A stretch of DNA of 64,000 nt from Telopea speciosissima (lineage: Eukaryota > Streptophyta > Magnoliopsida > Proteales > Proteaceae), in the NCBI RefSeq assembly GCF_018873765.1, contig NC_057924.1, positions 9,486,001 through 9,550,000 of the forward strand. The letters run 5' to 3'. The notes below the pieces were generated by a model, which did no database searches, was not told where the DNA came from, and saw nothing but the letters and a program-made list of their open reading frames with translations. Numbering within the stretch: position 1 is the stretch's first letter; every line of letters begins with the position of its first letter. Below are positions 45,567 to 56,570 of the stretch, piece by piece. The position numbers and the translations under genes are program-made.

Positions 45567-46446
45567 TGACCCTTCTATTTATATATTAATGATAAGGATA
45601 TAGGATCGTCTTGAAAATTAATATTATCTATTTTATCAACATTTTTGAAAAGGTTAAAACAAATAAGCTAATAAATGAGTCATTTTCGGCTTACTTTGTG
45701 AAGACACATGAGTACCGAACTTCAATTATCAAATTTCCATCACCCATAAATTTGAAGTTGTGAATAGATAACTTGATGATTTGCTTTGTTGCCTTGTAGA
45801 TGATCATCCACGCTAATGAGATTTTATTTTACCATAAGCGGAGTTCGATTATAATAACTCCATGTGCCAGTCTACACAAAAGTGTCCATTTGAGAAGCCA
45901 TTGATCCTGTCGATGGTATAATGATTTTGAGGAGAGTGACTTAATCATGGTATACTTACGGAAAGAAAGATTTCCTAATGACACTTGCAACAAACTCGAG
46001 TACAAGAAAATTGGACCAAATGCTTATCATGGTGAGTTGCCCAAAGGCATGGCTATTAGTTCCATCTTCAACATTTCTGATCTCTACCCCTATTATGATA
46101 ACCCAAACACTCTAATGACAAACTCAAAGACAAGTTATTTCAAGGTGGGGTAGAATGATGATTTCATGGAGTACTAGTAGGTGGGCCGGGTTGGGGCTCA
46201 TATACCTTTTTAAGGCCGTGAATCAGTGACAATGGAGAGGTCGGGATATGAGTTAGTGTTGGATTTTTTGGATGGAGCCATGAATCTAGAGTTGGAACTC
46301 TCATGATGGTGGCTAATGGCCATGCATGGCTGTGCAGTGGAAGGCGTAGATGTGGGCGACCAGGGAGGGGCTATGCATGGGAGGGAGGAGATTTTTTTTA
46401 AATAAACTAAAACTCAAGCTAATTATGGTATTGGTCTAATTAAGGG
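45567..46446. other. Unit 2 spacer, no gene seen
   Basis: Collinear with 50240-51050 in unit 3. An open stretch at 45947-46153 is interrupted in the unit 3 copy and shows no clear domain, though CNKLEYKKIGP resembles the C-terminal text of retroelement polyproteins. Confidence 0.4.
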
Positions 46447-46875
46447 TGTCATTGAGTTATATTAGGAATCCAATGTGGACTGGCTTTAGTGTGGGCAGAT
46501 AGATTCCTATTGGGACTGTGATCAGGCCCTATAGGAATTACTATATAAAGAGAGCTAGGTCCCCCCCTCTACCCATCACAACTAATTATTCTCAATCTCT
46601 ATTGAGGAGTGCATTCTAGAAAAAGATGTAGATATTTAGTGTTCATCATCTGTGTGTAATCGGTATTCTCATCAAGCCAATTACTTTGGTAATAGAGGGA
46701 AAACACTTATATCTTGGTCTTTATTTTTCGCTGCAACCATCATCACTGTGGATGCGAAATAAGGTTAGTGGTTCTATCCCTATTTTCTATTATTTATTTG
46801 ATTGTGTTCTTGAACACCCTATGGAGATCCTGGCTTTTGGGGTTTTGTCCCTATTTGGATCAAATTAATTTAACA
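46447..46875 (+). mobile_element. Ty1/copia LTR with primer-binding site
   Basis: A TATA motif TATATAAA (46542-46549) and an end ...TTAACA are immediately followed by TGGCATCAGAGCC (46878-46890). That closely matches the copia primer-binding site for initiator tRNA-Met (TGGTATCAGAGC). The left boundary, TGTCATTG at 46447, is an estimate. It begins the element that contains the gag fragment at 48143. Confidence 0.7.
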
Positions 46876-46890
46876 TGTGGCATCAGAGCC

Positions 46891-48142
46891 TCCATAGATC
46901 CGTTCTTGAACCTATATGGATTCAAAATAATAGATCATGCTATGAGAATCAAAATTTTTTCGTTTCGAATCAAGTATTTTTAGGATTTTTTTATTTTTTA
47001 AAAAAACCCGTATGAACACTGGCTTTTTGTCGATTTTTTTAGTCGACGAAAATTGAAAGAGGACATAGGGTGATCAAGGGAGCTTGGAATTCTGAGCAAT
47101 TTGATGGGTGGATTTCCACCGGTGGCTACCGGATGCGCTCTCACGCACCGGCGAAAGCCGCGAGTGGATCTCACTCTTCGGCAGGGTTAAAAAAAAAAGG
47201 CACTTTTGGGTTTTGCTAACGTGCGCCAGTGACTGTTAAAGGGTTTTGCTAACTTGCGCCGAAGGGTCGGGTCGACCCGTTTCCTGACCAGACAACCCGT
47301 CTAGGGTCGACTCGGACCCGGTTGGACCGGGGTTGAATCAGACCTGTTGGACCACTATTGGATTGGACCGAATTGATTTGCTCGTACGGACCGCTCAGAA
47401 CCAGGACCAGTCAATCGATTTTTGGCCTAAACTTTGATCGGCCTTGTGGGCGCTACGAGACTCCGTTTGGTGTCCCGTTTTTTGCGTTAGTTCTGTTTTT
47501 CTGTGTTCTACACAGTGGTATGCTTTGTTTTGATAAAATATGCATATTTTCAATATTTTTTATATTCTATTGATGTATGTTCTTTTTTGGAATTTGTCGA
47601 TTCGTTCCATTGAGAATCGAACTAATTTTTTTATTTGTTGGAATACCTACCTTGATTAACAGAATTATTAGTTTTTTGTGTTAATTTTAAGACATTTAAG
47701 CCCCTTGTCATAAATTATAAAATAACACAAAATTGAAAGAGACGTAAGTAATTTTGGAAAATCCCAAGAGAGGGTTCCATGGGTTCGACAGGATGCAGCC
47801 GCCAAAGTGATCTTCCTTGTTGGATTTGTGAAAAACCAGTCTTATACAGTTGTGGGATATCCTTCAACTCTGATGTGTGGTCATACACCCGAAGGTAGTG
47901 GTTATGTATTAGTACTTGAAGGGTTACATATACAGTATGCATGTGAATAGGCCGACCCTAGAATTCTATACACCAAAAAGTGGTGGATTTTAATAGCTGA
48001 GTTATATTCTCATGACCACTGGTATGTAGGGATTTTTACAATTGCATGTTGGGAATTCATCCCAAAGGTGTTTTCACAACGATGTGTGTAAAATTCTCAT
48101 TTGCTTATAAGGTTTTAAGCTCTACTTGCATCATGCTGATTA
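46891..48142 (+). mobile_element. Copia leader region between primer-binding site and gag
   Basis: Non-coding sequence of about 1.25 kb between the putative primer-binding site and gag, longer than a usual copia leader, so it may hold other insertions. It includes a more GC-rich part (47100-47460). No gene is seen. Confidence 0.5.
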
Positions 48143-48808
48143 TTGTACTGTTCATTGCTTAAATTTTCAGTCACCTTTTCTGTCAACAATAACATTGTCA
48201 CTATTGAGATTTTTACTGGGTCAAATTTTAAGAAGTGGAAAGAAGACCTTATGTTTGCCATGGAGATGGCAGATGTGCACACGTTCCTTGTTTTGGATAA
48301 ACCAATGGACCTAACTGTTGATAGTACCGAGGACGAAAAATTCGTGCATGCTGCATGGCAAAAAAATAATCGACTCAGTATACTATCCATAAAGAGGTCA
48401 ATACCGGAACACCTAAAAAGTGATCTGCCTAATTAATATACTACTAGGAAATTGCTAGATGCAGTTTCTAAGAGCTACATAGTTTCATCAAATGCTGAGA
48501 TTAGGACACTTCTGCAAGGGCTATTTAATATGGAATATGATGGTTCTGGGGGTGTTGGGGATTACATTATTAGGATGGTTGATTACCAAACTAAACTTAA
48601 GGTCTTGAACATTCTTTTTTCTGATGCCTTAATTGTCCATCAAGCCTTGAATACCCTACCATCTGAATTTGGCATCATTTAAACCAACTCTATTTCCCAA
48701 GATGGAGTCTGGAGTATTAGTGACCTAATTTGTAGGATTGTGTCTGAGGAAGAGAAACTAAAGAAAGACAAAAAACATGCTGCCATATTTACTTCCAAAA
48801 TAAAGTAA
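48143..48808 (+). pseudogene. Broken copia gag (UBN2-type) fragment
   Basis: One frame gives FTGSNFKKWKEDLMFAMEMA, IRTLLQGLFNMEYDG, DYIIRMVDYQTKLKVLN and LNTLPSEFG, the order and motifs of a Ty1/copia capsid domain. In-frame stops occur near 48434 and 48679. The zinc knuckle, protease, integrase and reverse transcriptase are absent; a MITE follows at 48807. It belongs with the LTR at 46447-46875. Described only as a decayed retrotransposon gene. Confidence 0.85.
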
Positions 48809-49295
48809 ACACTAAAGATAATGCTTTAACCGTTTGCATTACAAAAAGAAAAATAAAAATAGTGTAACCGTTTGCACTTTATTAAAAAAAAAACCACCGT
48901 TTGCACAATTTATTGAATTCCCTTTTCCATAGAAAAAACTTGCAGGATTAATAGAAGTTGGTTAGGTGCTTCCCTTTATCTCTATCTCGTTATCCCTCTT
49001 TCACTCGTTAATCATCATCACTTATCTTTATCTCGTTATCCTTCTTCCACTCGTTAATCATCTTCACTAGTCCCGATGAGTATTGACTCTCTCTCTCACT
49101 TTCTTTGTCCCTATTGCAGTTTTTTTTTTTCTTCTGCGCCTAGCGAGCTCCACTTTTGCTAGTTTCTGCAAGTTTCCTGCCAAATAGAAATAAGAGAGAA
49201 CTCAATGAGTTGTGCAAAGTGCAAACGGTTACACTATTTTTTTTATTTTTTATTTTTGGGTAATGCAAACGGTTAAAGCATTATCTTTAGTGTTT
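48807..49295. mobile_element. MITE with about 70-bp terminal inverted repeats
   Basis: The left AAACACTAAAGATAATGCTT, then TAACCGTTTGCA, is mirrored at the right (TGCAAACGGTTAAAGCATTA...TTTAGTGTTT). The second inner block GTGTAACCGTTTGCAC is also mirrored. It ends the copia gag fragment. Inside lies a tandem duplication of about 48 bp (CTCGTTATCC...CACTCGTTAATCAT, twice, 48973-49069). Target duplication unclear. Confidence 0.85.
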
Positions 49296-49369
49296 TTTTA
49301 AGGAAAAAAATTGAGTCAAAGGGTATATTAGGAAGTTTATAGTTTGGGCGGGATGGTAACTAACTGATT

Positions 49370-49484
49370 TGGGGATTGGGTAAATCTTTTCAAAATATAA
49401 CTTTACGGATGTAAAACAAATTTAAAATATACTTATTTTGTAAATCTTTTTTTAATCTAGTAGATCTAGGAAATTTTCCCTTAG
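49370..49484. mobile_element. Unpaired terminal repeat of the 9493-11128 Mutator-like family
   Basis: GGTAAATCTTTTCAAAATATAA through AATCTAGTAGATCTAGGAAA resembles the right end of the element in UBP14 intron 8894-14328. No inverted partner was found nearby, so it is a remnant. It lies at the left edge of duplication unit 3. Confidence 0.65.
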
Positions 49485-49869
49485 GATTAAAGCATAATTA
49501 GAAAGCATTTGCCACTGTTTTGTGCTTAATTTGATCACCCTTTCGCTAGTAGCCGTAATAAGATCAAATTCTTTGGAGCTGGTGTTCCAATTGAGGTTAT
49601 TTTTTGTCCATGTGATACTGTTTAATAAAATTCAAATTTAATTTATATTATCTACATCAGTAATATTTAATCAGAGAATTTATTTAAACTAATTTAATTC
49701 CTCTAAGTGTACTTTTAATGCTTTCTAAAAGGCTCTTTAATCATTGTTTTTCCCTTCCCCCTTAAGTACCTACGTATATTAGTTGATTTAATGAACCATG
49801 GCCCGATTTGGAGTTGTAAACATTGCTAGTAGAGTTTGAGTTGGTTGAGCCCAAATTGGACCAAGCTCT

Positions 49870-50172
49870 GAACTTGGGTTGGTTGTAGAAAATTCCGTTA
49901 ATTCCATTAGTTGCAGAGTGTTAGAATGAGAAATTCCTCCGAGAATGATAAAGGGTTCAATCTTATTGAAATGCAACTCAGAATAGGAAGTAAATTCATT
50001 TAAGACTCCCAAACTAACCAAAATAGATTTATGATTGGCATTCACAAAGATCATTAGGTCATCTGCAAATATGAGATGAGAGAGTTTCAAAACTTTGCAA
50101 CGAGACAAAAATTGAATCACTCCTTGGGGAAGCCAACTTTTCCTCATAGATGAAAAAAAATATATATCCAAT
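49870..50172 (-). mobile_element. L1-type LINE reverse transcriptase fragment, second copy
   Basis: The minus strand reads SSMRKSWLPQGV, then FADDLMIFVNANHKSI and SELHFNKIE, the same fragment as 45165-45490. It has lost about 42 bp next to the tRNA relative to the unit 2 copy, including the DPISPYLF segment. Confidence 0.85.
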
Positions 50173-50174
50173 GC

Positions 50175-50231
50175 GGTTCCATGGTGTAGTGGTTAGCACT
50201 CTAGACTTTGAATCCAACGACCTGGGTTCGA
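50175..50231 (+). pseudogene. tRNA-Gln(TTG) pseudogene
   Basis: Copy of the tRNA at 45495. It keeps the acceptor 5' half, D arm and TTG anticodon, but the anticodon stem has two substitutions (CTAGA/TCCAA) that break two pairs. The sequence after TTCGA is deleted, removing the T-arm 3' half and acceptor 3' strand. Confidence 0.88.
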
Positions 50232-51110
50232 CCCTCATATATATATTAAGGATAAGGATATAGGATTGTCTTGAAAATTAATATTATTTATTTTATCAAC
50301 ATTTTTTAAAAGGTGAAAATAAAGAAGCTAATAAATGAGTCATTTTCGGCTTACTTTGTGAAGACACATGAGTACCAAATTTCAATTATCAAATTTCCAT
50401 CACCCATAAATTGGTGGACAAACCGAAGTTGTGAGTAGATAATTTGATGATTTACTTTGTTGTCTTGTAGATGATCATCCACGTTAATGAGATCTTATTT
50501 TACCGTAAGCAGAGTTTGCTTATAATAACTCCATGTGCCAGTCTACACAAAAGTGTCCATTTGGGAAGCGATCGATCCCGTTGATGATATGATGATTTTG
50601 AGAAGAGTGACTTGGTATACTTTACAGAAAGAAAGATTTCCTAATGAAACTTACAACAAACTCGAGTACAAAAAAATTGGACCAAATGCTTATCATGGGT
50701 GAGTTGCCCAAAGGCATGGCTATTAGTCTCATCTTCAACCTCTGTAATCTCTACCGTACCCCTATTATGATGACCAAACACTCCCAAAGACAAGTTATTT
50801 CAAGGTGGGGCAGAATGATGATTTCATAGAGCACTAGTAAATGGGCCGGGTTGGGGGTCATGTACCTTTTTAAGGCCGTGAAACTGTGATAGTGAAGAGG
50901 TCAGGATATGATTTGGCTTTGAATTTTTTGGATGGAGCCATGAATCCAGAGTTGGAACTCTCGTGATGGTGGCTAATGGCCATGCATGGGTGTGCGTTGG
51001 AAGGCGTAGATGTGGGGGACCAGGGAGAGGCTATGCATGGGAGGAAGGAGAGCTTTTTAAAAGTTGATGATTATATAGCACCGGTGTTGTTCCCTCTGGG
51101 GTGTGAGAGG

Positions 51111-51266
51111 GATCTTTATCCCCTCTAGTTCTCTGACTGACTTAGTTCCTCAGTTCCTCTAATAAGAGGGGGTGAAATGATCATCCTATTCGGTGGGATC
51201 CACCGCCCTTTTTTAGAGGAATTGGGGAACTGGGCCAGGCAGGGACTGGAGGAGATAATTCTCCGA
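51111..51266. mobile_element. Foldback MITE, family A (copy 7)
   Basis: Left GATCTTTATCCCCTCTAG and right CTGGAGGAGATAATTCTC are inverted partners; inner TTCCTCTAATAAGAGGG repeats the family pattern. It occupies the same place in unit 3 as the unrelated MITE 34218-34388 in unit 1. Confidence 0.7.
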
Positions 51267-51499
51267 GGTATGAGAATGTTGGTTATGGACAGGGGTGAGG
51301 CAGTCTTTTTATGCCTCACTGCGTCCGACCGACGATGCAAGTGCAGTCCGAGCAGGGTGCTGGACAGGAGTCGAGTCCTGGTTGATATTCCCTAATAAGT
51401 TATAGCAAACAGAAATTGATCGAAGCAACAGCCCATGAAACCTTCCTTATACGAACCACAAGCCCTACCACCAATCACGGATGATGAAGAGACGAGCCA

Positions 51500-51521
51500 C
51501 TTCTCTCTCTCTCTCTCTCTC
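51500..51521. repeat. (CT)n microsatellite
   Basis: About eleven CT units, read directly; an equivalent (CT)n run is at 35331-35345 in unit 1. Confidence 0.85.
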
Positions 51522-51840
51522 TATTTCTAGTGTGTGCGTGTGTCTCGGGTTCCTTGTGAATCTTTCTCTGATGAACCCACAAGACTTATTTCCAACTTAA
51601 TTGCAGGAACACAGTTCACAGAGTGAGACACACCTGAGATCTGGTCTCTACTATCCACTCGAACTACTCAATACTTGCATTTTCGTCCTCATTTATTCAT
51701 GTGATGTGAAGATGGGCTTTCATTATTAGGAGCAAAGCAATTGAGCCTTCAAAGAAAATGGTCCTACGTACGTGCTCGATCTAATGCCTCTTTCATCTTT
51801 ATTCTTTCATTATTTCTTTAGTATCCCATTTCGTTCGTTT

Positions 51841-52406
51841 TCGGTTCGAACTGATGATAACTATGTTGGAATCGGAACTAAACCCAATTCGGTTCCTACA
51901 TTCCATAACCGAATTGAAACTGATTTTTATTCCATTTGATTTGATTTAGTTCAATTTCGATTTTGGTTTTTGGCTTCGATTCCAATTTGACACCGATATC
52001 TATAGCTCCTAATTAATATCTCAACACCTTCTCTCATGTGTAACTTTAGCATACACACAAATATACATCTTAAAGAAGACAACAAATGGACCATGGCAGC
52101 ACAAAACATATCTGGAATTTTTTCTTTTTGAATCAAGAAAGAAATAAAATCAGAAACGGTTTCTGCTTCAATCCAATTCCAACGAAGGTGATTCTATTAA
52201 CTTAGAGTTTAAGTCATAAATTTTCATGAACCAAGTTTTCCTTTACCCATGTTGAAAAGAGAATTTTTTAATCCACGAAATCTGACTTTTTGATTGGATT
52301 AAGAAATGTATTTTGGACTTACGACAATATTCACTCATGGTTTTTTTTTTTATGAGAAGAAAAAATACAAACATATAAGTTATCTGCGTCATAATTACAA
52401 GCATTT
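51841..52406. other. Intergenic, nothing recognised
   Basis: Right-hand flank of unit 3. AT-rich; a stretch near 51840-51990 is rich in GGTTCGAA/CCGAATT motifs like the interiors of hAT-like elements, but lacks ends. No coding potential. Confidence 0.4.
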
Positions 52407-53540
52407 CTAAGCATAAGTAACACACAAATGATTACTAGTTTGTACAAAAGTTACTTCAGGGGTGTGGTCAGATATGTATAAGAAGTCCTTAAACAAAATC
52501 CATGGCCAATGGCATTTGGTGGGAGATGGAAGAGTTTCTGAGATGAAACGGTTATCACTCCAAACTTTTTTAATCTTCAACCCAATGCTGGCAGCATGAT
52601 CAATACCTTTGCGGATTGCAAAAAGGAGGGCCGTTAGATTGTCCCGTTGAGAGATAGTCCCTGTGTCAAAAAAGTTAATATTGCCATGTGTCAAAAAGAA
52701 ATATGACTAGCCAGCTTGGTTTAATCCTGATTTATAGTATCCTGCACAGACCAAAACATCAAACTTGAGTATAGGTAGTTGAGAAAGAAGAAATCCAATA
52801 GGTGGTGTAGAATCTGAAATATCCATTACATGAATGGATACAAACAAGGGGGGGAGTAATTCATGAAATATGATCCATTTTTGGGTGCATTGGAGCACCC
52901 AAGAGGGATCAGCAACTTGCGACCCATAAATAGTCCTATTTCTAGATGTCCATATAAAATAACAGGTTATCATAAACATGCAAAAAATCACACAACCAGT
53001 TGTTTGTCTGACCTGAGGAGAGAGTAAAAAAACAAACATAAAGACTGAATATTATCAAACGCCGTGAAATCAGTTCTTAGGCCCAAAGGTCCTGCTGCCC
53101 AGATGTGTTTAACCCAATCACAAGATACGAAAAGGTGCCATGATGATTCAACACCATTTCCACACAAAGCCCAAGATGAGTCAATCTGGATCCATTTCAA
53201 AAGGGTAGCCCTGGTAGGAAGTCCTGCATGTATCAAACGCCAGAAGAAAATTTTAAATTGTGGATGAATTTGTAATTTTCAAAAAAATCTCCACCAATGA
53301 AAATTTAGAACAGATAAATTGTCAGAATCAGAGGTAAGATAAAGAGTAGCCAATTTAGTAGTGAGGATTTCATTTTTGGCTAGAAAACACCACCATTTAT
53401 CCTCAGAGTTAGAGAGAGTTAAAGATTGAATATGTGAAGCCAGCAGAGGAGGTAAGCAATTGTTAAGCAGATCAGAATTCCAGTTGTTAGTATTTAAGAA
53501 AGAACTAACAGTCTGAGATCTATCAGAATCCACAAGCAGA
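52407..53540 (-). mobile_element. L1-type LINE 3' region (zinc-knuckle and RNase H)
   Basis: Read on the minus strand in order: WWCFLAKNEILTTKLATLYL (about 53390); the zinc-knuckle region LPTRATLLKW...CGNGVESSWHLFVSCDW (53230-53110); VIFCMFMITCYFIWTSRNRT (about 52990-52930); and an RNase H-like end ...LTALLFAIRKGIDHAAS...VWSDN (52640-52550). Several frame breaks and stops are present and the reverse transcriptase is missing. Inactive. Confidence 0.82.
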
Positions 53541-53888
53541 GAAGTCTCATGGTTTTAGGTATTGGTATTATATCTACCATCTCTATTAACGCGTATCATT
53601 GGTATCAACTAAAAAGGAGATGGTTTTTGTACTTTCAGCCATTTTGGATTGATCCTAAGCGCTACACATCAGTATCAACCATGAACTAATTCCTGACATT
53701 CACTATTTTAAGAGATTCTCTCTTCACACTAGGTGAACATAAATTTTTGCCAATTGTTATTAATTATCTATAGATTAGGAGACGGTTTTCCAGCCTTCCG
53801 CTACGGTCAATGAATTTCTCCCTTGACTAAGTCGAGGAATAGTATAGGGATATTATCAACCGTGTACAATAGGGGGCATAAATTTATG
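53541..53888. other. Intergenic with a degraded MITE-like copy
   Basis: TCATGGTTTTAGGTATTGGTAT at about 53549 resembles the end of the 43094-43329 element, but no matching right end was found. Otherwise featureless. Confidence 0.4.
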
Positions 53889-54908
53889 TAGGGTTGTCAA
53901 TCGGTCGGGCCTAATCGGTCCCCACAAATTTAAGGCCTTACATTGTTTCTACCCGTTTAGGTATTCAGGGCCTTATGGGTCAAGGAATGGACATGTTTCT
54001 ATTTGGTCGATCGGTTTCTAGTAGGGGTGTCAAAAAAACCCGACCATCTCGACCGGGTCCTAACCCTCCCAGAGCCAAGACAGGACTGGGCCGGGCCTAG
54101 GGATAAGGAAGGGTCAGGCTGGGTTTCATAATTGCTAGGCCCTGGCAGGGCCGGGCCAGGCCTAGGTTGAGGACTCGGCCCTGGCAAGGCCAACCCGACC
54201 CTGTATTAATGTATTATCTTAATTATATATATTATATTTTTTTTTGGTAAACAATATATTATATATTATATAGTACATCAAAAAGTGGGCTGGGGCTTTA
54301 TTAAGTGGGCTTTCATATACATTAATATATATCAAGTGGGCTGTGTTACCATGATGGGCTTTGTTAATTTCATTATTCAATGGACCATCAGGGTCTATCA
54401 ATGTCGGGCCGGGCTGGGAAAACTCTGCCAGGATCGGGCTGCGTTGTGGGTATACTGGGCCCTGGCAGGGTTGGGCTAGCTTGGGTTTAGGTTAAGGTTC
54501 CTAGGGTTGGGCTAGGGTTAAGGTCAAGCCCGGCCCATTGACACACCTAGTTTCCGAATCACAATCCGGGTCAAGGTAATTTTAGCTAATCGGGCGATAA
54601 TCGGGATTTAAACGGGATACTTGATTAATTTGGCTATAAACAGTCCATAAATGGAGCTATAATCAGGCTGATGGGCTTAAACGAGTTAATCGGGCTATAA
54701 ATGGTTGGTTATCGGTCACTCATAGTGATCGATCAGTCCCAATTGGGCAACAATCGAGCCACTACCTTGCACTGGGACCGCCCGATTATTAGTAGATCGA
54801 TAAGTGGTTGAGTTCAACACATTTAGTAATTGGTCGAACCAGCCATGTCGGGCTTCAAAAAGGTCTGTTTAAATCGAACCTACCGGTGCGAGCCTTTTGA
54901 CACCCCTA
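53889..54908. mobile_element. Outer hAT-like element, contains a nested relative
   Basis: Ends TAGGGTTGTCAATCGG and CTTTTGACACCCCTA are inverted. Flanks AATTTATG (53881-53888) and CATTTATG (54909-54916) match at seven of eight bases, as for hAT insertion. The interior is rich in CGGGC/GGGCTA motifs, non-coding, and interrupted by the element at 54022-54549. Confidence 0.75.
54022..54549. mobile_element. Inner hAT-like element nested in 53889-54908
   Basis: Ends TAGGGGTGTCAAAA and CATTGACACACCTA. Flanks GTTTCTAG (54014-54021) and GTTTCCGA (54550-54557) match at five of eight positions, with the first five identical. The interior contains repeated GGGCCGGGC motifs. Non-autonomous. Confidence 0.65.
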
Positions 54909-54916
54909 CATTTATG

Positions 54917-56160
54917 ATCCTAGATGAGCGTGCTTGCAGGAAAACTTTCTCCACATGATTAAACCTCTAATAGGATTTCTAGTTTCTACAATCAACATCC
55001 TTGATACAATCTACTCCCTTGATCTCATAATTGTGAAAAATCTTTATAATCTTTCTATTTATCAATAAAGATATTACCGTTCCTCCCTCATCCTATCTAT
55101 CCTTACCCTTAATATACTGGTCAGACCGTCCAGCTCTTGTCAGGTCTAAGGTCTCCCTCTATAAATAACTCCACCCCAAGTCAAGTCTTCGTCTCATAAT
55201 TTTATATTTGCTTCTTTTTTTTTTTATTTTAATCCGAAAATTTGAAACAACTAAGATTTAGTCTCTCTCAAGTCTTAACTGTTAATCAGGAGATGGTCCC
55301 CTGCATGTGTCTCCAGTCCCTTACCTAGATATCCAATGACAGCCTTTTTAATCTTATGGGTTACATGGTCCATGCCTTCAAACTCGGCTATAGCATGTGT
55401 CTCCAGTCCTTTTACCTAGATATCCAAATATCCAATGGCAGCCTTCTTAACTGGTTACATGGTCCATGCCTTCATACTCACCTAGAAGAGTTAAAAAATC
55501 TCTTATGTTTGAATTATAAACCATTTTTTTTTCTCCTTTCTCAAGGTCACAAGTAGTTCTTTAGATAGAAGAATGCAAGGCTTATAGTTACCACAAATAT
55601 GGTGAATTGATGAAAGGACAAAAGGGTTTTTATTTTTTTGCTTTGGCTTGGGAAAGGACAGAAATGGATTTGGGAGGCAAGATCTGCATCAGTAAATGAA
55701 TAGGGTCACAATGGCAGGATTTAAGAAAGTGACCTGACCATATATACTATTGGAATGTCTCTTTCTGTATCTAAATTTTCCCCTCTTCTTGTAAAACATC
55801 TGATGGGATTAAACAATTCAACCGTGAAAGATTGAATGTAGAAGAAAATAAAAGAATTGAACCATTCATGTCTTTGGTTCTAGCTAGCTTAGCTTATATG
55901 GGACCTAGGGAGAATAATGCAACCACGGGACACCCTTGAGCTTCCCACCAACTTCAAATTGTGAGGTCTGGAATGTCCAGAGAGTTCTTCCTACTTCCTA
56001 CATTCATTGCTATTTTGGTAAGGGATGTAGGAAATGAGTACCCGGTTTGAGGAAATAAGATTGCAATGTTGTTGATAATCACGAATTTCTTGTTGTTGAT
56101 AGGCACGAACCAATAATTGTGGTTGAGTCGCATCAATGACGATATTCTCATTAAGGTTTG
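54917..56160. other. Intergenic, small direct repeat, no gene seen
   Basis: A partial tandem duplication around GCATGTGTCTCCAGTCC...ACCTAGATATCCAA lies near 55302-55340 and 55394-55435, with GGTTACATGGTCCATGCCTT repeated at 55359 and 55450. No coding potential. Confidence 0.6.
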
Positions 56161-56570
56161 AAATGCCCCCTATACTAATGCAATCGGGGTTTCTTGCGTT
56201 TTACCTCCAAGATAAAACAACAATCAAACCTTGGTCTTATACACAAAGACTTCGGTTACAAAGGAGAGCAAGGCTATACTCACTAGATGGTTTGGAAAAA
56301 AACGATTTTAATGCAATAGGAAAAATATTGTCTCCACACACAAAATCTTAGAGAAATAGGCAACACCCCCTCTCTATATATAGAAGAGGAAAAGACACCA
56401 CTAAGGGGTATCTCCAAGAGACATGCCCTAGCCTCATGTCCTTTTCCAAAATTCTTGTTTGTTGACCATTCGAGTAGTCCAGTAATCCCATCTATTGATT
56501 ATTTAGGTGTCTATTGGTGTTAGAAAACCGACATACTCCTCTAAATATTTTGAATATTTAATTTTAAAGA
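56160..56570 (-). mobile_element. Possible LTR-like sequence
   Basis: The minus strand has a TATA-like motif (CTATATATAGAGAGG near 56371-56386) and general resemblance in layout to the solo LTR at 41041-41714. No ends or target duplication could be defined. Confidence 0.3.

Larger units (their letters stand above)
36230..46410 (+). repeat. Segmental duplication unit 2 (contains MYB gene 2)
   Basis: Collinear with unit 1 from the C-rich leader near 36240 to the TATGCATGGGAGG block near 46375. Private insertions relative to unit 1 include 38820-39540, 40701-40869, 41041-41714, 42226-42604, 42733-43797, 43887-44057, 44804-44928 and the LINE fragment plus tRNA near 45170-45566. It lacks the tail present in units 1 and 3. 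Confidence 0.85.
49486..51840 (+). repeat. Segmental duplication unit 3 (downstream half only, no MYB)
   Basis: Matches unit 2 closely from AAAGCATAATTAGAAAGCAT (44586 and 49491) through the LINE fragment, tRNA and TATGCATGGGAGG block. From about 51380 it matches unit 1 (34680-35600). It therefore carries the tail that unit 2 lacks. Confidence 0.85.

Noticed and set aside
45947-46153. Conserved small gene shared by units 2 and 3
   Set aside because: The frame is shifted in the unit 3 copy (near 50640-50830), so there is no sign of selection for a protein.
48143-48682. Domesticated gag gene
   Set aside because: Two in-frame stops and truncation by a MITE show decay, not domestication.
50175-50231. 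Second functional tRNA-Gln
   Set aside because: Two anticodon-stem pairs are broken and the 3' T arm and acceptor strand are deleted.
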